A DNA stretch of 64,000 nucleotides from Thermodesulfobacteriota bacterium (GTDB taxonomy: Bacteria; Desulfobacterota; GWC2-55-46), in contig CP129479.1 of assembly GCA_030583865.1 (NCBI GenBank), positions 632,744 through 696,743 on the forward strand. The letters are read 5' to 3'. A program made the translations under genes and the position numbers. The notes below the pieces were generated by a model. That model was given only the letters and a program-made list of their open reading frames with translations. It was not told the origin of the DNA and ran no database searches. Positions 40,146 through 49,011 of this stretch are shown here, piece by piece (positions within the stretch are counted from its first letter, which is position 1; each line of letters opens with the position of its first letter).

Positions 40146-41537
40146 ATGTTGAAGGAAGGCAGCCTCAGCCTCGACAGGCAGGGGCGCATAATAAGGTTCA
40201 GCCACAGCCTCGAGGAGATGCTCGGCTATTCATCGGAGGAGGTAATGGGAAGGGAGTTCTCCATCCTGGTCCCGCCCGGAGCGGAGTCCCCTGTAGAGGT
40301 TCTTCTCAACGGCCCCGAGGATGAGCCGCACCACGCTTCCAGAAAGACGGGCATACTCCGGAAGGACGGGACGGTCTCCGAGCCGTACATGTCAATACAC
40401 CACTTGAGGGACCGCACGGGCGCGCTCTATTCCGTCCTCCTTACGCTGTCGGTCAGGAAGAGCGGTCTTCCTGCCTTCCTTACCGAGGAGTTCAGGCGCA
40501 TATTCAAGTTCTCCAATGACGGGGTCGCCATAACCGACCGGGACGGCTCCATAATAGACGTAAACCCCGCTTTCCTCGATACCTACGGCTACCAGAGGCA
40601 CGAGGTCCTGGGCAAAAACCCGCGCATCCTAAAATCCCATCACTCGACTGTGGGCCTCTACGAGACGATGTGGAATGACATTCTCGACCCCTCGAAAGGC
40701 TTCTGGAGGGGGGAGATAATAAATATCGCCCGGGACGGCACGGAGGTGCCGGTGCTCCTTTCGATAAACGCGATAAAGGACGAGCAGGGCGAGATAAGGA
40801 ACTTCCTTGGCATCGCCTTCAACATGGCCAGGGAGAAGAAGCTCGAGAAGCTCCGGAAGATGTACATAGACCATATCGTCCATGACATCAGGGGGCCGCT
40901 TACCTCGATTTCCATAAACTCCGAGCTCCTGCTCATGGGCCAGGAGCTTTCTGAAAAGTCCAGGAAGAAGCTGAACGTGATACTCTCCTCGGCCCAGAAA
41001 ATAGAATCCATGACCTCCGACATACTCGAGTTCAGCAGGGCCGAGAACGGCAAGCTGGCGTTGAGGAAGGGGGCCGTAAAGCTCCCGGACATCGTCAGGG
41101 ACGCGGCCCTTCCCTTCGAGGGCTCGGGGAAAAAGCTTTTCGCCGGCGGCGCGCCCATGTCGGACGGATCCCTCGATTTCGAGGTCTACGCGGACGAGGA
41201 CAAGCTGAGGAGGGTCATTTACAACCTCTTGAGCAATGCCTTCAAGCACGCCTCGGAAATCGTGGACCTCTCGGCGGAAGCAGGTCCTGACGGCCTCAAG
41301 TTCACGGTCTGGAACGACGGGAAGGGCATTCCCCAGGAGGAGGCTGAAAGAATATTCGACGCCTTCTACCAGACCGCCGAAGGTGTAAAGACCGGCGGCG
41401 CCGGGCTGGGACTCAGCATCGTAAAGAGTTTTGTAGAGGCCCACGGCGGAAGGGTCTGGGTAGAGGCCGGGAAAGAGAGGGGCGTTACCTTCGGCTTTAC
41501 GATACCTTTCGAGGGGGCGAGCTCAAGCGCGCCTTGA
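40146..41537 (+). CDS. Cytoplasmic PAS-PAS sensor histidine kinase
   Basis: A 463-residue soluble kinase with no membrane span. Two PAS domains (about 1-105 and 115-230; ITDRDGSIIDVNPAFLDTYG) precede the HisKA domain with H246 in HIVHDIRGPLTSISINSELL. The HATPase has NLLSNAFKHA, WNDGKGIPQEEAERIFDAFYQ and GAGLGLSIVKSFVEAHGG. No cognate response regulator gene adjoins, although the XRE-PilZ gene is immediately upstream. The signal is unknown. Confidence 0.88.
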   Translation: MLKEGSLSLDRQGRIIRFSHSLEEMLGYSSEEVMGREFSILVPPGAESPVEVLLNGPEDEPHHASRKTGILRKDGTVSEPYMSIHHLRDRTGALYSVLLTLSVRKSGLPAFLTEEFRRIFKFSNDGVAITDRDGSIIDVNPAFLDTYGYQRHEVLGKNPRILKSHHSTVGLYETMWNDILDPSKGFWRGEIINIARDGTEVPVLLSINAIKDEQGEIRNFLGIAFNMAREKKLEKLRKMYIDHIVHDIRGPLTSISINSELLLMGQELSEKSRKKLNVILSSAQKIESMTSDILEFSRAENGKLALRKGAVKLPDIVRDAALPFEGSGKKLFAGGAPMSDGSLDFEVYADEDKLRRVIYNLLSNAFKHASEIVDLSAEAGPDGLKFTVWNDGKGIPQEEAERIFDAFYQTAEGVKTGGAGLGLSIVKSFVEAHGGRVWVEAGKERGVTFGFTIPFEGASSSAP

Positions 41538-41659
41538 CTCGCATGTTTTTCCCGTGGTAATATTTTTTCGTTGAGGGGCTTATTCATCGCCGGGCCCCGG
41601 CTCTAAAAGTTGAATATAAAACGATCTCCGAGCCATCCTGCCTAAAGCCGGTCCTTTTC

Positions 41660-41772
41660 AGGGCCGCGCCACGGGGGTTGGCCGATAGGGCCCTGCTGGA
41701 AACGGTTTGGCCTCCCCACTGGAAAGGAGATTGACGTGCCAACCCCTTTCCGTGGCGGTTGGTTTTTTTTTT
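41660..41772 (+). promoter_or_regulatory. Probable molybdenum-cofactor (Moco) riboswitch
   Basis: A long outer stem pairs CGCCACGGGGGTTGGC (41667-41682) with GCCAACCC...CCGTGGCG (41738-41757, bulge CTTT). Inside lie GCTGGAAACGGT and CCTCC-CCACTGGAAAGGAG, elements that resemble the Moco RNA motif. A run of ten T follows at 41763-41772, so the closing stem could act as a terminator. The location just before modA fits. Match made from memory of the motif, not from a covariance search. Confidence 0.6.
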
Positions 41773-41794
41773 GCTTACGGAGGGGCGCAACCAG

Positions 41795-42559
41795 ATGCTC
41801 AGGGCGGTATTCCTTTCATTCCTTTTTCTAGCGCAAGTAATATGTCCGTTCCCCACTGTAGCCGGAGAAAGGCAGCTAACGGTAGCTGGCGCCGCTGACC
41901 TTGCCTTCGCCTTCAGGGAGATGGCCGCTCTGTTCGAGAAGGAGACGGGTTGGAAGGTGGTGCTCTCGATGGGCTCGACCGGGATGCTCGCCAAGCAGAT
42001 AGAGCACGGCGCGCCCTTCGACGCGTTTTTCGCCGCCAACAAGAGCTATATAGACTCGCTTGCAGAGAAGGGCAAGGTGATTCCGGAGACAATAGAGCCA
42101 TATGCCAGTGGCCGGATCGTGCTGGCCGTCCGGAAGGGGCCGGGGATAAGGGTAGAGGGGCTTGAAGGCCTTGTCAATGGTACGTACAGGATAGCCATAG
42201 CAAACCCCGACCACGCGCCCTATGGAAAGGCCGCTATGGAGGCGATGAAATCCGCTGGTGTTTGGGACAAAGTGAAAACCAGGCTCGTCTACGGAGAGAA
42301 CATAAGGCAGACGCTCCAGTTCGTCCAGTCAGGAAACGCCCCGGTCGGTATAGTGGCCCTTTCGGTCGCGGACGTGCCGGAGATAGACTACACCATCATA
42401 CCCGAGGGGATGCATAGCCCCATCGACCAGGCTGCCGCAGTGGTAAGTACGTCGAAAGAGGCCAAAGCTGCAAGGGACTTCATAAGGTTCGTCAAGGGGC
42501 CGAAGGGCGCCTTGATAATGAAAAAATACGGCTTCATGCTTCCGGAAGGCTCTGAATAG
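41795..42559 (+). CDS. modA: Molybdate ABC transporter, periplasmic binding protein ModA
   Basis: A 254-residue precursor with a signal peptide (MLRAVFLSFLFLAQVICPFP, then TVAGE). The mature protein has LTVAGAADLAFAFREMAALF, VVLSMGSTGMLAKQIEHGAP, FDAFFAANKSYIDSL and IANPDHAPYGKAAMEAM, the anion-binding features of ModA. GGAGGGG lies nine bases before ATG 41795. It delivers molybdate or tungstate to ModBC. The upstream leader is a probable Moco riboswitch. Confidence 0.92.
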   Translation: MLRAVFLSFLFLAQVICPFPTVAGERQLTVAGAADLAFAFREMAALFEKETGWKVVLSMGSTGMLAKQIEHGAPFDAFFAANKSYIDSLAEKGKVIPETIEPYASGRIVLAVRKGPGIRVEGLEGLVNGTYRIAIANPDHAPYGKAAMEAMKSAGVWDKVKTRLVYGENIRQTLQFVQSGNAPVGIVALSVADVPEIDYTIIPEGMHSPIDQAAAVVSTSKEAKAARDFIRFVKGPKGALIMKKYGFMLPEGSE

Positions 42560-43216
42560 ATGGATCTCTTTCCGCTTTACATTACCGTAAAGGTATCGCT
42601 CACGGCGACTGTAATAACCGTCGCCGTAGGCCTTGTCCTCGCATGGGTCATGGCAAAGCGGGATTTTTGGGGGAAAAGTCTCGTCGACGTGGTCATAATG
42701 CAGCCGCTCGTCATCCCGCCGACGGTACTCGGATATTATCTGCTCACGGCATTCGGCAGGTCGGGCCGGCTCGGGGCCTTCCTCTCCGACACGCTCGGCA
42801 TCGAGCTCGTTTTCACCTGGAAGGGGGCGGTCATAGCCGCGTTCATCTCGTCGCTCCCGCTTTTTGTAAAGCCCGCGAGGGCCGCGCTCGAAGGCGTGGG
42901 CTCAGAGCTCGAGGACGCGGCAAGGCTCCTCGGAAAGACCGAGCTGCAGGTAATAACGACCATAACCCTGCCGCTTGCGTGGCGGGGGCTATTCGCGGGC
43001 GCGGTCATGGCCTTTGCGCGCGCAACCGGCGAGTTCGGCGCAACGCTCATGATAGCAGGGAACATCCCGGGCCTCACCCAGACCCTCCCCATAGCCATTT
43101 ACGACGCGGTCCAGGCCGGGGACTACGCGACCGCCAACCTGCTCGTCGGCATAATAACGCTTTTCTCGTTCACTGTGCTCTTCATAGCCAACAGGTTCAG
43201 CCGGGTGAGGTTCTGA
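42560..43216 (+). CDS. modB: Molybdate ABC transporter permease ModB
   Basis: A 218-residue inner-membrane permease with about five spans. The ATPase-contacting loop reads EDAARLLGKTELQVITTITLPLA, a typical EAA motif, followed by AFARATGEFGATLMIAGNIPG, which is diagnostic of ModB. The ATG directly follows the modA stop codon and modC begins one base after its own stop, so the three genes form one operon. Confidence 0.93.
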   Translation: MDLFPLYITVKVSLTATVITVAVGLVLAWVMAKRDFWGKSLVDVVIMQPLVIPPTVLGYYLLTAFGRSGRLGAFLSDTLGIELVFTWKGAVIAAFISSLPLFVKPARAALEGVGSELEDAARLLGKTELQVITTITLPLAWRGLFAGAVMAFARATGEFGATLMIAGNIPGLTQTLPIAIYDAVQAGDYATANLLVGIITLFSFTVLFIANRFSRVRF

Positions 43217-43217
43217 G

Positions 43218-44306
43218 ATGCTGGAGATATCCCTCCGTAAAAGGCTTTCCGGCTTCAGCCTCGACGTGGACCTGTCGCTAGACGAGGAGCTTCTGGTGCT
43301 CTTCGGCCCTTCCGGCGCAGGCAAGAGCCTGGTCCTGAAGATGATCTCCGGCATAGTCAGGCCTGACGAGGGCAGGGTGGCCGCCGGGGGCGAGACGCTT
43401 TTCGATTCGAATACCGGCGTGAACCTGCCCATGAGGGAGAGGAAGGTAGGGCACCTCTTCCAGGACTACGCGCTTTTCCCGCACATGACCGTATCGGAGA
43501 ATATAGCCTACGGCATAGTGGGCGGGAACAAGGACGGGGCCCGGAAGAAGGTAGGGGAGCTTATTACCGTAATGAGGCTCTCGGGGCTTGAAAAGAGATA
43601 CCCGCACGAGCTCTCGGGCGGGCAGAAGCAGAGGACGGCCCTCGCGAGGACCCTTGCGGCCGGGCCCAGGGTGCTCCTCCTTGACGAGCCCTTCTCGGCC
43701 CTTGACTACCAGGTAAGGGAAAAGCTCAGGGCCGACCTCCTCAATATCCACCGCATCTACCCCATTACGACGGTCCTCGTAACCCACGACCTCGAAGAGG
43801 CCTTCATGCTGGGCAAAAGGATAGCGGTCATAAATAACGGCGCTATCGAGCAGGCCGGCACCCAGGAGGACGTCTTTTACAGGCCGCTTACGAGGAACGT
43901 GGCCAGGTTCATGGGTGTGCGCAATATCTTTTCAGGAAGAGTTGCCGCCCTGGAGGGGCCGCACGTCATCATAGACAACCCGGACATAGGCATGGTAAAG
44001 GCCCCATTGCCGCCCGGCCCGGCACTGGGCCCCGGGACGGACGTCTCTTTCTGCATACGTCCCGAGGAGATACTAATCATCAGGCCGGACAGGGTGCTCG
44101 GGAAGGTCCAGGACAACATACTCGAATGCATGATAACGGGCACTGTCGGCAGGGGTTCGACCCACATACTCTACCTGGAGGCAGGGGAGGGCAGCACCCC
44201 GCTAAAGGCGGAGCTTCCCAATTTTGTGCTTAGAAAACTTGGACTTGCGGCGGGCCAGCGTATCAAGGTATCATTGAAGAAGGAGAATATTTGGGTAATC
44301 CGATAG
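43218..44306 (+). CDS. modC: Molybdate ABC transporter ATP-binding protein ModC
   Basis: A 362-residue ABC ATPase: Walker A GPSGAGKS, Q-loop GHLFQDYALFPHMT, signature HELSGGQKQRTALAR, Walker B LLLDEPFSALD and switch TTVLVTHDLEE. A C-terminal regulatory region from about 240 resembles TOBE/MOP folds that sense oxyanion. It powers ModAB-mediated molybdate uptake. The stop codon TAG overlaps the first bases of a family B repeat. Confidence 0.92.
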   Translation: MLEISLRKRLSGFSLDVDLSLDEELLVLFGPSGAGKSLVLKMISGIVRPDEGRVAAGGETLFDSNTGVNLPMRERKVGHLFQDYALFPHMTVSENIAYGIVGGNKDGARKKVGELITVMRLSGLEKRYPHELSGGQKQRTALARTLAAGPRVLLLDEPFSALDYQVREKLRADLLNIHRIYPITTVLVTHDLEEAFMLGKRIAVINNGAIEQAGTQEDVFYRPLTRNVARFMGVRNIFSGRVAALEGPHVIIDNPDIGMVKAPLPPGPALGPGTDVSFCIRPEEILIIRPDRVLGKVQDNILECMITGTVGRGSTHILYLEAGEGSTPLKAELPNFVLRKLGLAAGQRIKVSLKKENIWVIR

Positions 44307-44448
44307 GCAACCTCTAAAAATTGATCTTTTCCCCGGACTCTGCGTCAGGACGTGAATAAAAATGCTCACATATTCACATATATGCTCCGCTTTTTAATTC
44401 CCGCCCTTCCTTGATTGCGGGAAAAATCTCTAATTTTTAGAGATTGCC
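44306..44448. repeat. Family B palindromic repeat, copy B6
   Basis: Ends TAGGCAACCTCTAAAAATTG and TAATTTTTAGAGATTGCCTTA; core CACATATATGCTCCGCTTTT. It starts at the last base of the modC stop codon. Confidence 0.88.
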
Positions 44449-44466
44449 TTAATAAAAAGGGTCCTG

Positions 44467-45417
44467 ATGGACATACATAAACATGACACTCACGGGCATG
44501 AGGGGGTTGAAGCCGACTCCGGCCTAAAAAAGCGCCTCCTCGTATCCATAACGCTTACGAGCATCATCTTCATCGCCGAGCTGGTAGGCGGTTTCCTTAC
44601 GAACTCGCTCGCCCTCATGACCGACGCGGCGCACGTCTTCATGGACGTCTTCGCGCTTTCGCTCTCGCTTTTCGCAATATACATAGCCGAGCTTCCGCCG
44701 ACCGAGAAAAGGACCTACGGCTTTCACAGGGTCGAGGTCTTCGTGTCGTTCATCAACAGCTTCGTCCTCGTCCTCATAACCGGCTTCATCTTCTACAAGG
44801 GCCTCCTCCGCTTCTCCAACCCCGAGCCCGTCGAGAGCGCCGGGGTGCTCATCGTGGGCTCCATAGGCCTGGTCGTGAACCTGATGGTCGCGAAGTGGCT
44901 CCACGGCCACGCAAAGGAGGACCTGAACGTCAGGAGCGCCTTCATACACGTCGTGGGCGACGCGGCTGCCTCGGTGGGAGTCATAATCTCGGCCGTCGTG
45001 ATACATTTCACGGGATGGTATCCCATCGACCCGCTCATAAGCATGGCCATCTGCGCGCTTATCATAAACGGGGCGGTAAAGATAATAAGGGAGTCCTCTC
45101 ACATACTCCTTGAGGGGGTTCCGAGGGACATAGATTTCGGGAGGGTCAGGGACGATATACTCTCGCCCGAGGGCGTATCAGGAGTGCACAGCCTGCACAT
45201 CTGGTCCATATGCCACAACGTCTACGCCCTGAGCGCGCACGTGGACATAGTGCCGACCCAGAGGTGGAGGATGGGGGAGATATTCAATGAGATCAACGAG
45301 AAGCTCGCGCACGACCACCATATCTTCTACACCACCCTGCAGGCCGAGTGCTCCGGGTGCGAGCCAAACGACATATTCCGGAAGATAGCCCACAGGGGGC
45401 GCGGGCACCTGCATTGA
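44467..45417 (+). CDS. Cation diffusion facilitator (CDF) family metal efflux protein
   Basis: A 316-residue antiporter with a His-rich N terminus (HKHDTHGHEG) and six spans. Metal-site motifs HVFMD (span 2) and HVVGDAAAS (span 5) give the Zn2+/Co2+-type HxxxD/HxxxD pattern. The cytoplasmic C-terminal domain includes HSLHIWSICHNVYALSAHVD. It exports Zn2+, Co2+ or Cd2+ using the proton gradient, as in CzcD/ZitB. Zinc is likelier but not proven. It is flanked by two family B repeats. Confidence 0.9.
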   Translation: MDIHKHDTHGHEGVEADSGLKKRLLVSITLTSIIFIAELVGGFLTNSLALMTDAAHVFMDVFALSLSLFAIYIAELPPTEKRTYGFHRVEVFVSFINSFVLVLITGFIFYKGLLRFSNPEPVESAGVLIVGSIGLVVNLMVAKWLHGHAKEDLNVRSAFIHVVGDAAASVGVIISAVVIHFTGWYPIDPLISMAICALIINGAVKIIRESSHILLEGVPRDIDFGRVRDDILSPEGVSGVHSLHIWSICHNVYALSAHVDIVPTQRWRMGEIFNEINEKLAHDHHIFYTTLQAECSGCEPNDIFRKIAHRGRGHLH

Positions 45418-45419
45418 TG

Positions 45420-45569
45420 TGCGGCAACTCTAAAAATTGATCTTTTTCCCGGACTCTGCGTCAGGCCTGAAATAAAAATGCTCACATATTGGCATATATA
45501 TGCTCCGCTTTTTATTCCCGGCCTTCCTTGATTGCGTGAAAAATCTCTAATTTTTTAGAGGTTGCCGCA
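45420..45569. repeat. Family B palindromic repeat, copy B7
   Basis: Ends TGCGGCAACTCTAAAAATTG and TTTTTTAGAGGTTGCCGCA are complementary through the three outermost bases. It starts three bases after the CDF gene stop. Confidence 0.88.
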
Positions 45570-45575
45570 TTATGA

Positions 45576-45581
45576 TATAAT
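45576..45581 (+). promoter_or_regulatory. Candidate -10 element for LonB-like protease gene
   Basis: A perfect TATAAT lies 37 bases before the ATG at 45619, just after repeat B7. No good -35 hexamer is seen; the matching position falls inside the right arm of the repeat. Confidence 0.35.
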
Positions 45582-45618
45582 TGAATGCAGGCCCACAAAT
45601 CCAGCCCAGGGAGGTGCC

Positions 45619-48102
45619 ATGTCCAGAGAGAAGCGGTTGCCGGTCGAAGAGCTCGCCTGGAGGTGCAGCCCCGAGAGGTTCTCCTTCGCCACTACGAACG
45701 AGATCGCGTCCCTCCAGGAGATAATAGGCCAGGACAGGGCGCTCCGCTCCATCCAGTTCGGCCTCGGCATCACAAACCACAACTATAATATCTTCGTCCT
45801 GGGCGACACGGGGGTGGGGAAATCCACCTCGATAAAGGAGATTATCGAGGCCAAGGCCAAGGGCGAGCCAGTGCCGGACGATTGGTGCTATGTCTTCAAC
45901 TTCGAGGACGTGGACACGCCGACGGCCATAAGCCTGCCGCCCGGCAGGGGTGCCGACTTCGCCGCCGAGATGGACGATCTCGTGGAGACGCTCCTGCGCG
46001 ACATACCGAAGGTCTTCGAGTCCAAGGACTACGAGAAGCACAGGGACGAGATAATCGAGGGGCAGCAGGAACGGACAAGGGCGCTTTTTTTCAGGCTCGA
46101 GCAGAGGGCCATGGAAAGGGGGCTCGTCCTCAAGAAGACCGTCAGCGGCCTCGCGGTAGTGCCGGCCAAGAACGGCAAGCCCATGAGCCAGGAGGAGTTC
46201 GAGTCCCTGCCGCCGGAGCGGAGGGCGATAATCGAGCAGGACCTTGCAGTCATGCAGGACAAGCTCTCGGACGCCATAAGGGAGGCCCGGACGATTGAGA
46301 AGGAGACCAAGGAACGGATAAACGCCCTCGACAGGGAGGTCGTCCAGTACGTTGTGAACCCCGCGATAAACGAGCTCCTCGACAAGTTCAAGGAGTTCAA
46401 GGGGGTTGTGGACTACCTCTACAAGGTCAAGGAGAATATCCTGAACAACATCGACGACTTCAGGCCCAAGGAGGAGGTCCCGCTCGCAATCGGGGGCCTG
46501 AGGCTCCAGAAACCCGAGCCCTCCTTCGAGCGCTACAAGGTGAACCTCTTCGTCGGCAACAGGGAGTCCGAGGGCGCGCCTGTCGTGTACGAGTCCAACC
46601 CCACGTACACCAACCTTTTCGGGAGGATCGAGTACAAGGTGCAGCTCGGGGCCGCGACCACCGACTTCACGATGGTAAAGCCCGGGAGCGTGCACAAGGC
46701 AAACGGCGGATACCTCATCGTCAACGCCCTCGACATACTCCGGAACATATTCGTCTACGATTCCCTGAAGAGGATGATAAAGAACAGGGAGGCGCGCATA
46801 GAGGACCCGTGGGAGCAGTACAGGATCGTTTCGGCCACGACTTTAAAGCCGGCGCCCATCCCGGTGAACATAAAGCTCGTCATCATAGGCGAGCCGTTCA
46901 TCTACTACCTCCTCTACAACCTCGATACCGAATACAGGAAGCTCTTCAAGGTCAAGGCAGACTTCGATACCGTCATGCCGAGGACCGATGCGAATATCGA
47001 GAAGTACGCGCACTTCATAGCCACCAGGTGCAGGGAGGAGGGGCTCATCCCCTTTGACAGGACAGGTGTGGCGAAGGTCGTGGAGTCCGGCGCGCGGCTT
47101 GCCGGCGACAGGGAGAAGCTCTCGGCCAGGTTCAACGAGGTGACGAACATAATCGTGGAGGCGAGCTATTGGGCCGGGGTCGAGGGGGCCGGGACCGTTT
47201 CGGCCTCGCACGTGGAGAAGGCCGATTCAGAGCGGGTCTACAGGAACTCGAAAATATCGGATAAGCTCCGGGACTACATAAGGGAAGATACGCTAATGGT
47301 CGCGACCGCCGGGAAGGTGGTCGGCCAGGTGAACGGCCTCGCCATCCTCGACCCGGGCGACTACGCCTTCGGCAAGCCTTCGAGGGTGACGGCCAGGGTC
47401 TTCATGGGAGATGCCGGGGTCGTAAACATAGAGCGGGAAGTGAAGATGAGCGGCCGCATCCACAACAAGGCCCTCATGATATTCACGAGCTTTTTGGGCG
47501 AGAGGTTCGCCCAGAGGTTCCCCCTCACCCTCTCGGCGTCCATAACCTTCGAGCAGCTATATGAAGAAATAGAGGGCGACAGCGCGACGTGCACGGAGAT
47601 ATACGCCCTCTATTCGGGCCTCTCGGGCGTACCGCTGGACCAGGGCATAGCTGTAACCGGCTCCATGAACCAGAGGGGCGAGGTGCAGCCCATCGGCGGC
47701 GTGAACGAGAAGATAGAAGGGTTTTTCGAGATATGCAAGGCCAAGGGGCTCACGGGCGGACAGGGGGTAATAATACCGAGAAGGAACGTCAAGAACCTCA
47801 TGCTCAAGAGGGAGGTCGTTGAGGCCGTAAGGGACGGGAAGTTCGCGATATACCCGATAGAGCACGTTGACGAAGGCCTCGAGATATTGACCGGCATGCC
47901 GGTCGGAGAAAGGGACGAGAAGGGCGGCTTTCCTGAGGGGAGCGTGAACCGGCTTGTCGAGGCGAGGCTGGAGACGCTCGCGAGGAGCTTCAAGGAGTTC
48001 GGAAGGCCCCCGGCCAAAAAGGAGCTGCCCGGCGGCGGAATGGGAGAGGCCGCAAAGGGGACGGACGGGAAAGGCGGGAAAGAAAAAGATGCTGGTCTAT
48101 GA
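45619..48102 (+). CDS. LonB-like AAA ATP-dependent protease
   Basis: An 827-residue protein of the AAA_32/Lon-C class. Walker A GDTGVGKS is near residue 61, followed by a long insert (about 130-260) with coiled-coil-like charged helices. A second ATPase region includes PGSVHKANGGYLIVNALDIL, and the C-terminal Lon protease domain has the Ser-Lys dyad S655 (EGDSATCTEIYALYSGLSG) and K698 (GGVNEKIEGFF). It degrades or regulates proteins in the cytoplasm. GGGAGGTG precedes ATG 45619. It overlaps queE by 14 bases. Confidence 0.87.
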   Translation: MSREKRLPVEELAWRCSPERFSFATTNEIASLQEIIGQDRALRSIQFGLGITNHNYNIFVLGDTGVGKSTSIKEIIEAKAKGEPVPDDWCYVFNFEDVDTPTAISLPPGRGADFAAEMDDLVETLLRDIPKVFESKDYEKHRDEIIEGQQERTRALFFRLEQRAMERGLVLKKTVSGLAVVPAKNGKPMSQEEFESLPPERRAIIEQDLAVMQDKLSDAIREARTIEKETKERINALDREVVQYVVNPAINELLDKFKEFKGVVDYLYKVKENILNNIDDFRPKEEVPLAIGGLRLQKPEPSFERYKVNLFVGNRESEGAPVVYESNPTYTNLFGRIEYKVQLGAATTDFTMVKPGSVHKANGGYLIVNALDILRNIFVYDSLKRMIKNREARIEDPWEQYRIVSATTLKPAPIPVNIKLVIIGEPFIYYLLYNLDTEYRKLFKVKADFDTVMPRTDANIEKYAHFIATRCREEGLIPFDRTGVAKVVESGARLAGDREKLSARFNEVTNIIVEASYWAGVEGAGTVSASHVEKADSERVYRNSKISDKLRDYIREDTLMVATAGKVVGQVNGLAILDPGDYAFGKPSRVTARVFMGDAGVVNIEREVKMSGRIHNKALMIFTSFLGERFAQRFPLTLSASITFEQLYEEIEGDSATCTEIYALYSGLSGVPLDQGIAVTGSMNQRGEVQPIGGVNEKIEGFFEICKAKGLTGGQGVIIPRRNVKNLMLKREVVEAVRDGKFAIYPIEHVDEGLEILTGMPVGERDEKGGFPEGSVNRLVEARLETLARSFKEFGRPPAKKELPGGGMGEAAKGTDGKGGKEKDAGL

Positions 48103-48730
48103 GATATTCAAGAGTATCCAGGGGGAGTCGAGCTATGCCGGTCTACCCTGTGTTTTCATAAGGCTTGCGGGCTGCAACCTCGGGTGCAGGTGGTGCGACA
48201 CCCCTTACGCCAGGGTCCCTGACGAGGCGAGCGAGCTTTCGATAGGCGAGGTCATGAGGGAAGTTGCGCGCTACGGCGACTGCGGGCTCGTCGAGATAAC
48301 CGGGGGCGAGCCGCTCATGCAGGAGGAGACGAAGGAACTTGCCCGGATGCTCGCGGACAAGGGCCGAACCGTGCTCATCGAGACCAACGGCTCCGTGCCG
48401 GTCTCCGGCCTCGACGAGAGGGTCATAAAGATAGTCGATGTGAAGTGCCCTTCAAGCGGGCATGCCGGCTCCTTTCTACTTGATAACCTCTCCCACATAA
48501 CCCCGGAGGACGAGATAAAGCTCGTGGTCGCCGACAGGGGCGACTACGACTGGGCCAAGGAGTTCATGGAAGAGGTGCTCCGGGGCAGGACCGAAAAAGT
48601 GCTCTTCGCGCCCGTGAAGCCCGATCTCGAACCCAGGGACCTCGCCGACTGGATAATCAGGGACGGGTTGCGGGTCAGGCTGCAGCTCCAGATCCATACC
48701 TACATATGGCCGGAGGAGCGCGGCAGGTAG
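48089..48730 (+). CDS. queE: 7-carboxy-7-deazaguanine synthase QueE
   Basis: A 213-residue radical-SAM enzyme. It opens MLVYEIFKSIQGESSYAGLP and carries the CNLGCRWC (CxxxCxxC) cluster motif, then VEITGGEPLMQ and VLIETNGSVPV. It converts carboxytetrahydropterin to 7-carboxy-7-deazaguanine on the way to queuosine or related deazapurines. The ATG lies within the lonB-like 3' end. No other queuosine gene is adjacent. Confidence 0.92.
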   Translation: MLVYEIFKSIQGESSYAGLPCVFIRLAGCNLGCRWCDTPYARVPDEASELSIGEVMREVARYGDCGLVEITGGEPLMQEETKELARMLADKGRTVLIETNGSVPVSGLDERVIKIVDVKCPSSGHAGSFLLDNLSHITPEDEIKLVVADRGDYDWAKEFMEEVLRGRTEKVLFAPVKPDLEPRDLADWIIRDGLRVRLQLQIHTYIWPEERGR

Positions 48731-48771
48731 GGCTTTACTTTCCGGGCCTCAACCTGTAAAATCCCTTTGAT

Positions 48772-48915
48772 ATGCAACCTCTAAAAATTGACCTTTTCCC
48801 CGGACTCTTTGTCAGGCCGGGAATTAAAATGCTCACATATTGTCATATATGCTCCGCTTTTTATTCCCGGCCTTCCTCGATTGCGAGGAAAATTTCTGAT
48901 TTTTAGAGGTTGCAT
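48772..48915. repeat. Family B palindromic repeat, copy B8
   Basis: Ends ATGCAACCTCTAAAAATTG and TTTTTAGAGGTTGCAT are fully complementary, with AT in place of the GG/CC seen in most copies. The core is intact. It lies about 40 bases after the queE stop. Confidence 0.88.
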
Positions 48916-49011
48916 GAATGATGTGAACGGAGCCCGCCCGGGCTCTCGCAAAAGCGCCGGGCACATCCTGCCGGGGCCGGCCCGGACACTTAGGAGAATG
49001 TTGGCAGCACG

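Noticed and set aside
45547-46695. 382-codon minus-strand open frame
   Set aside because: It is antisense to the LonB-like protease gene and partly inside a family B repeat.
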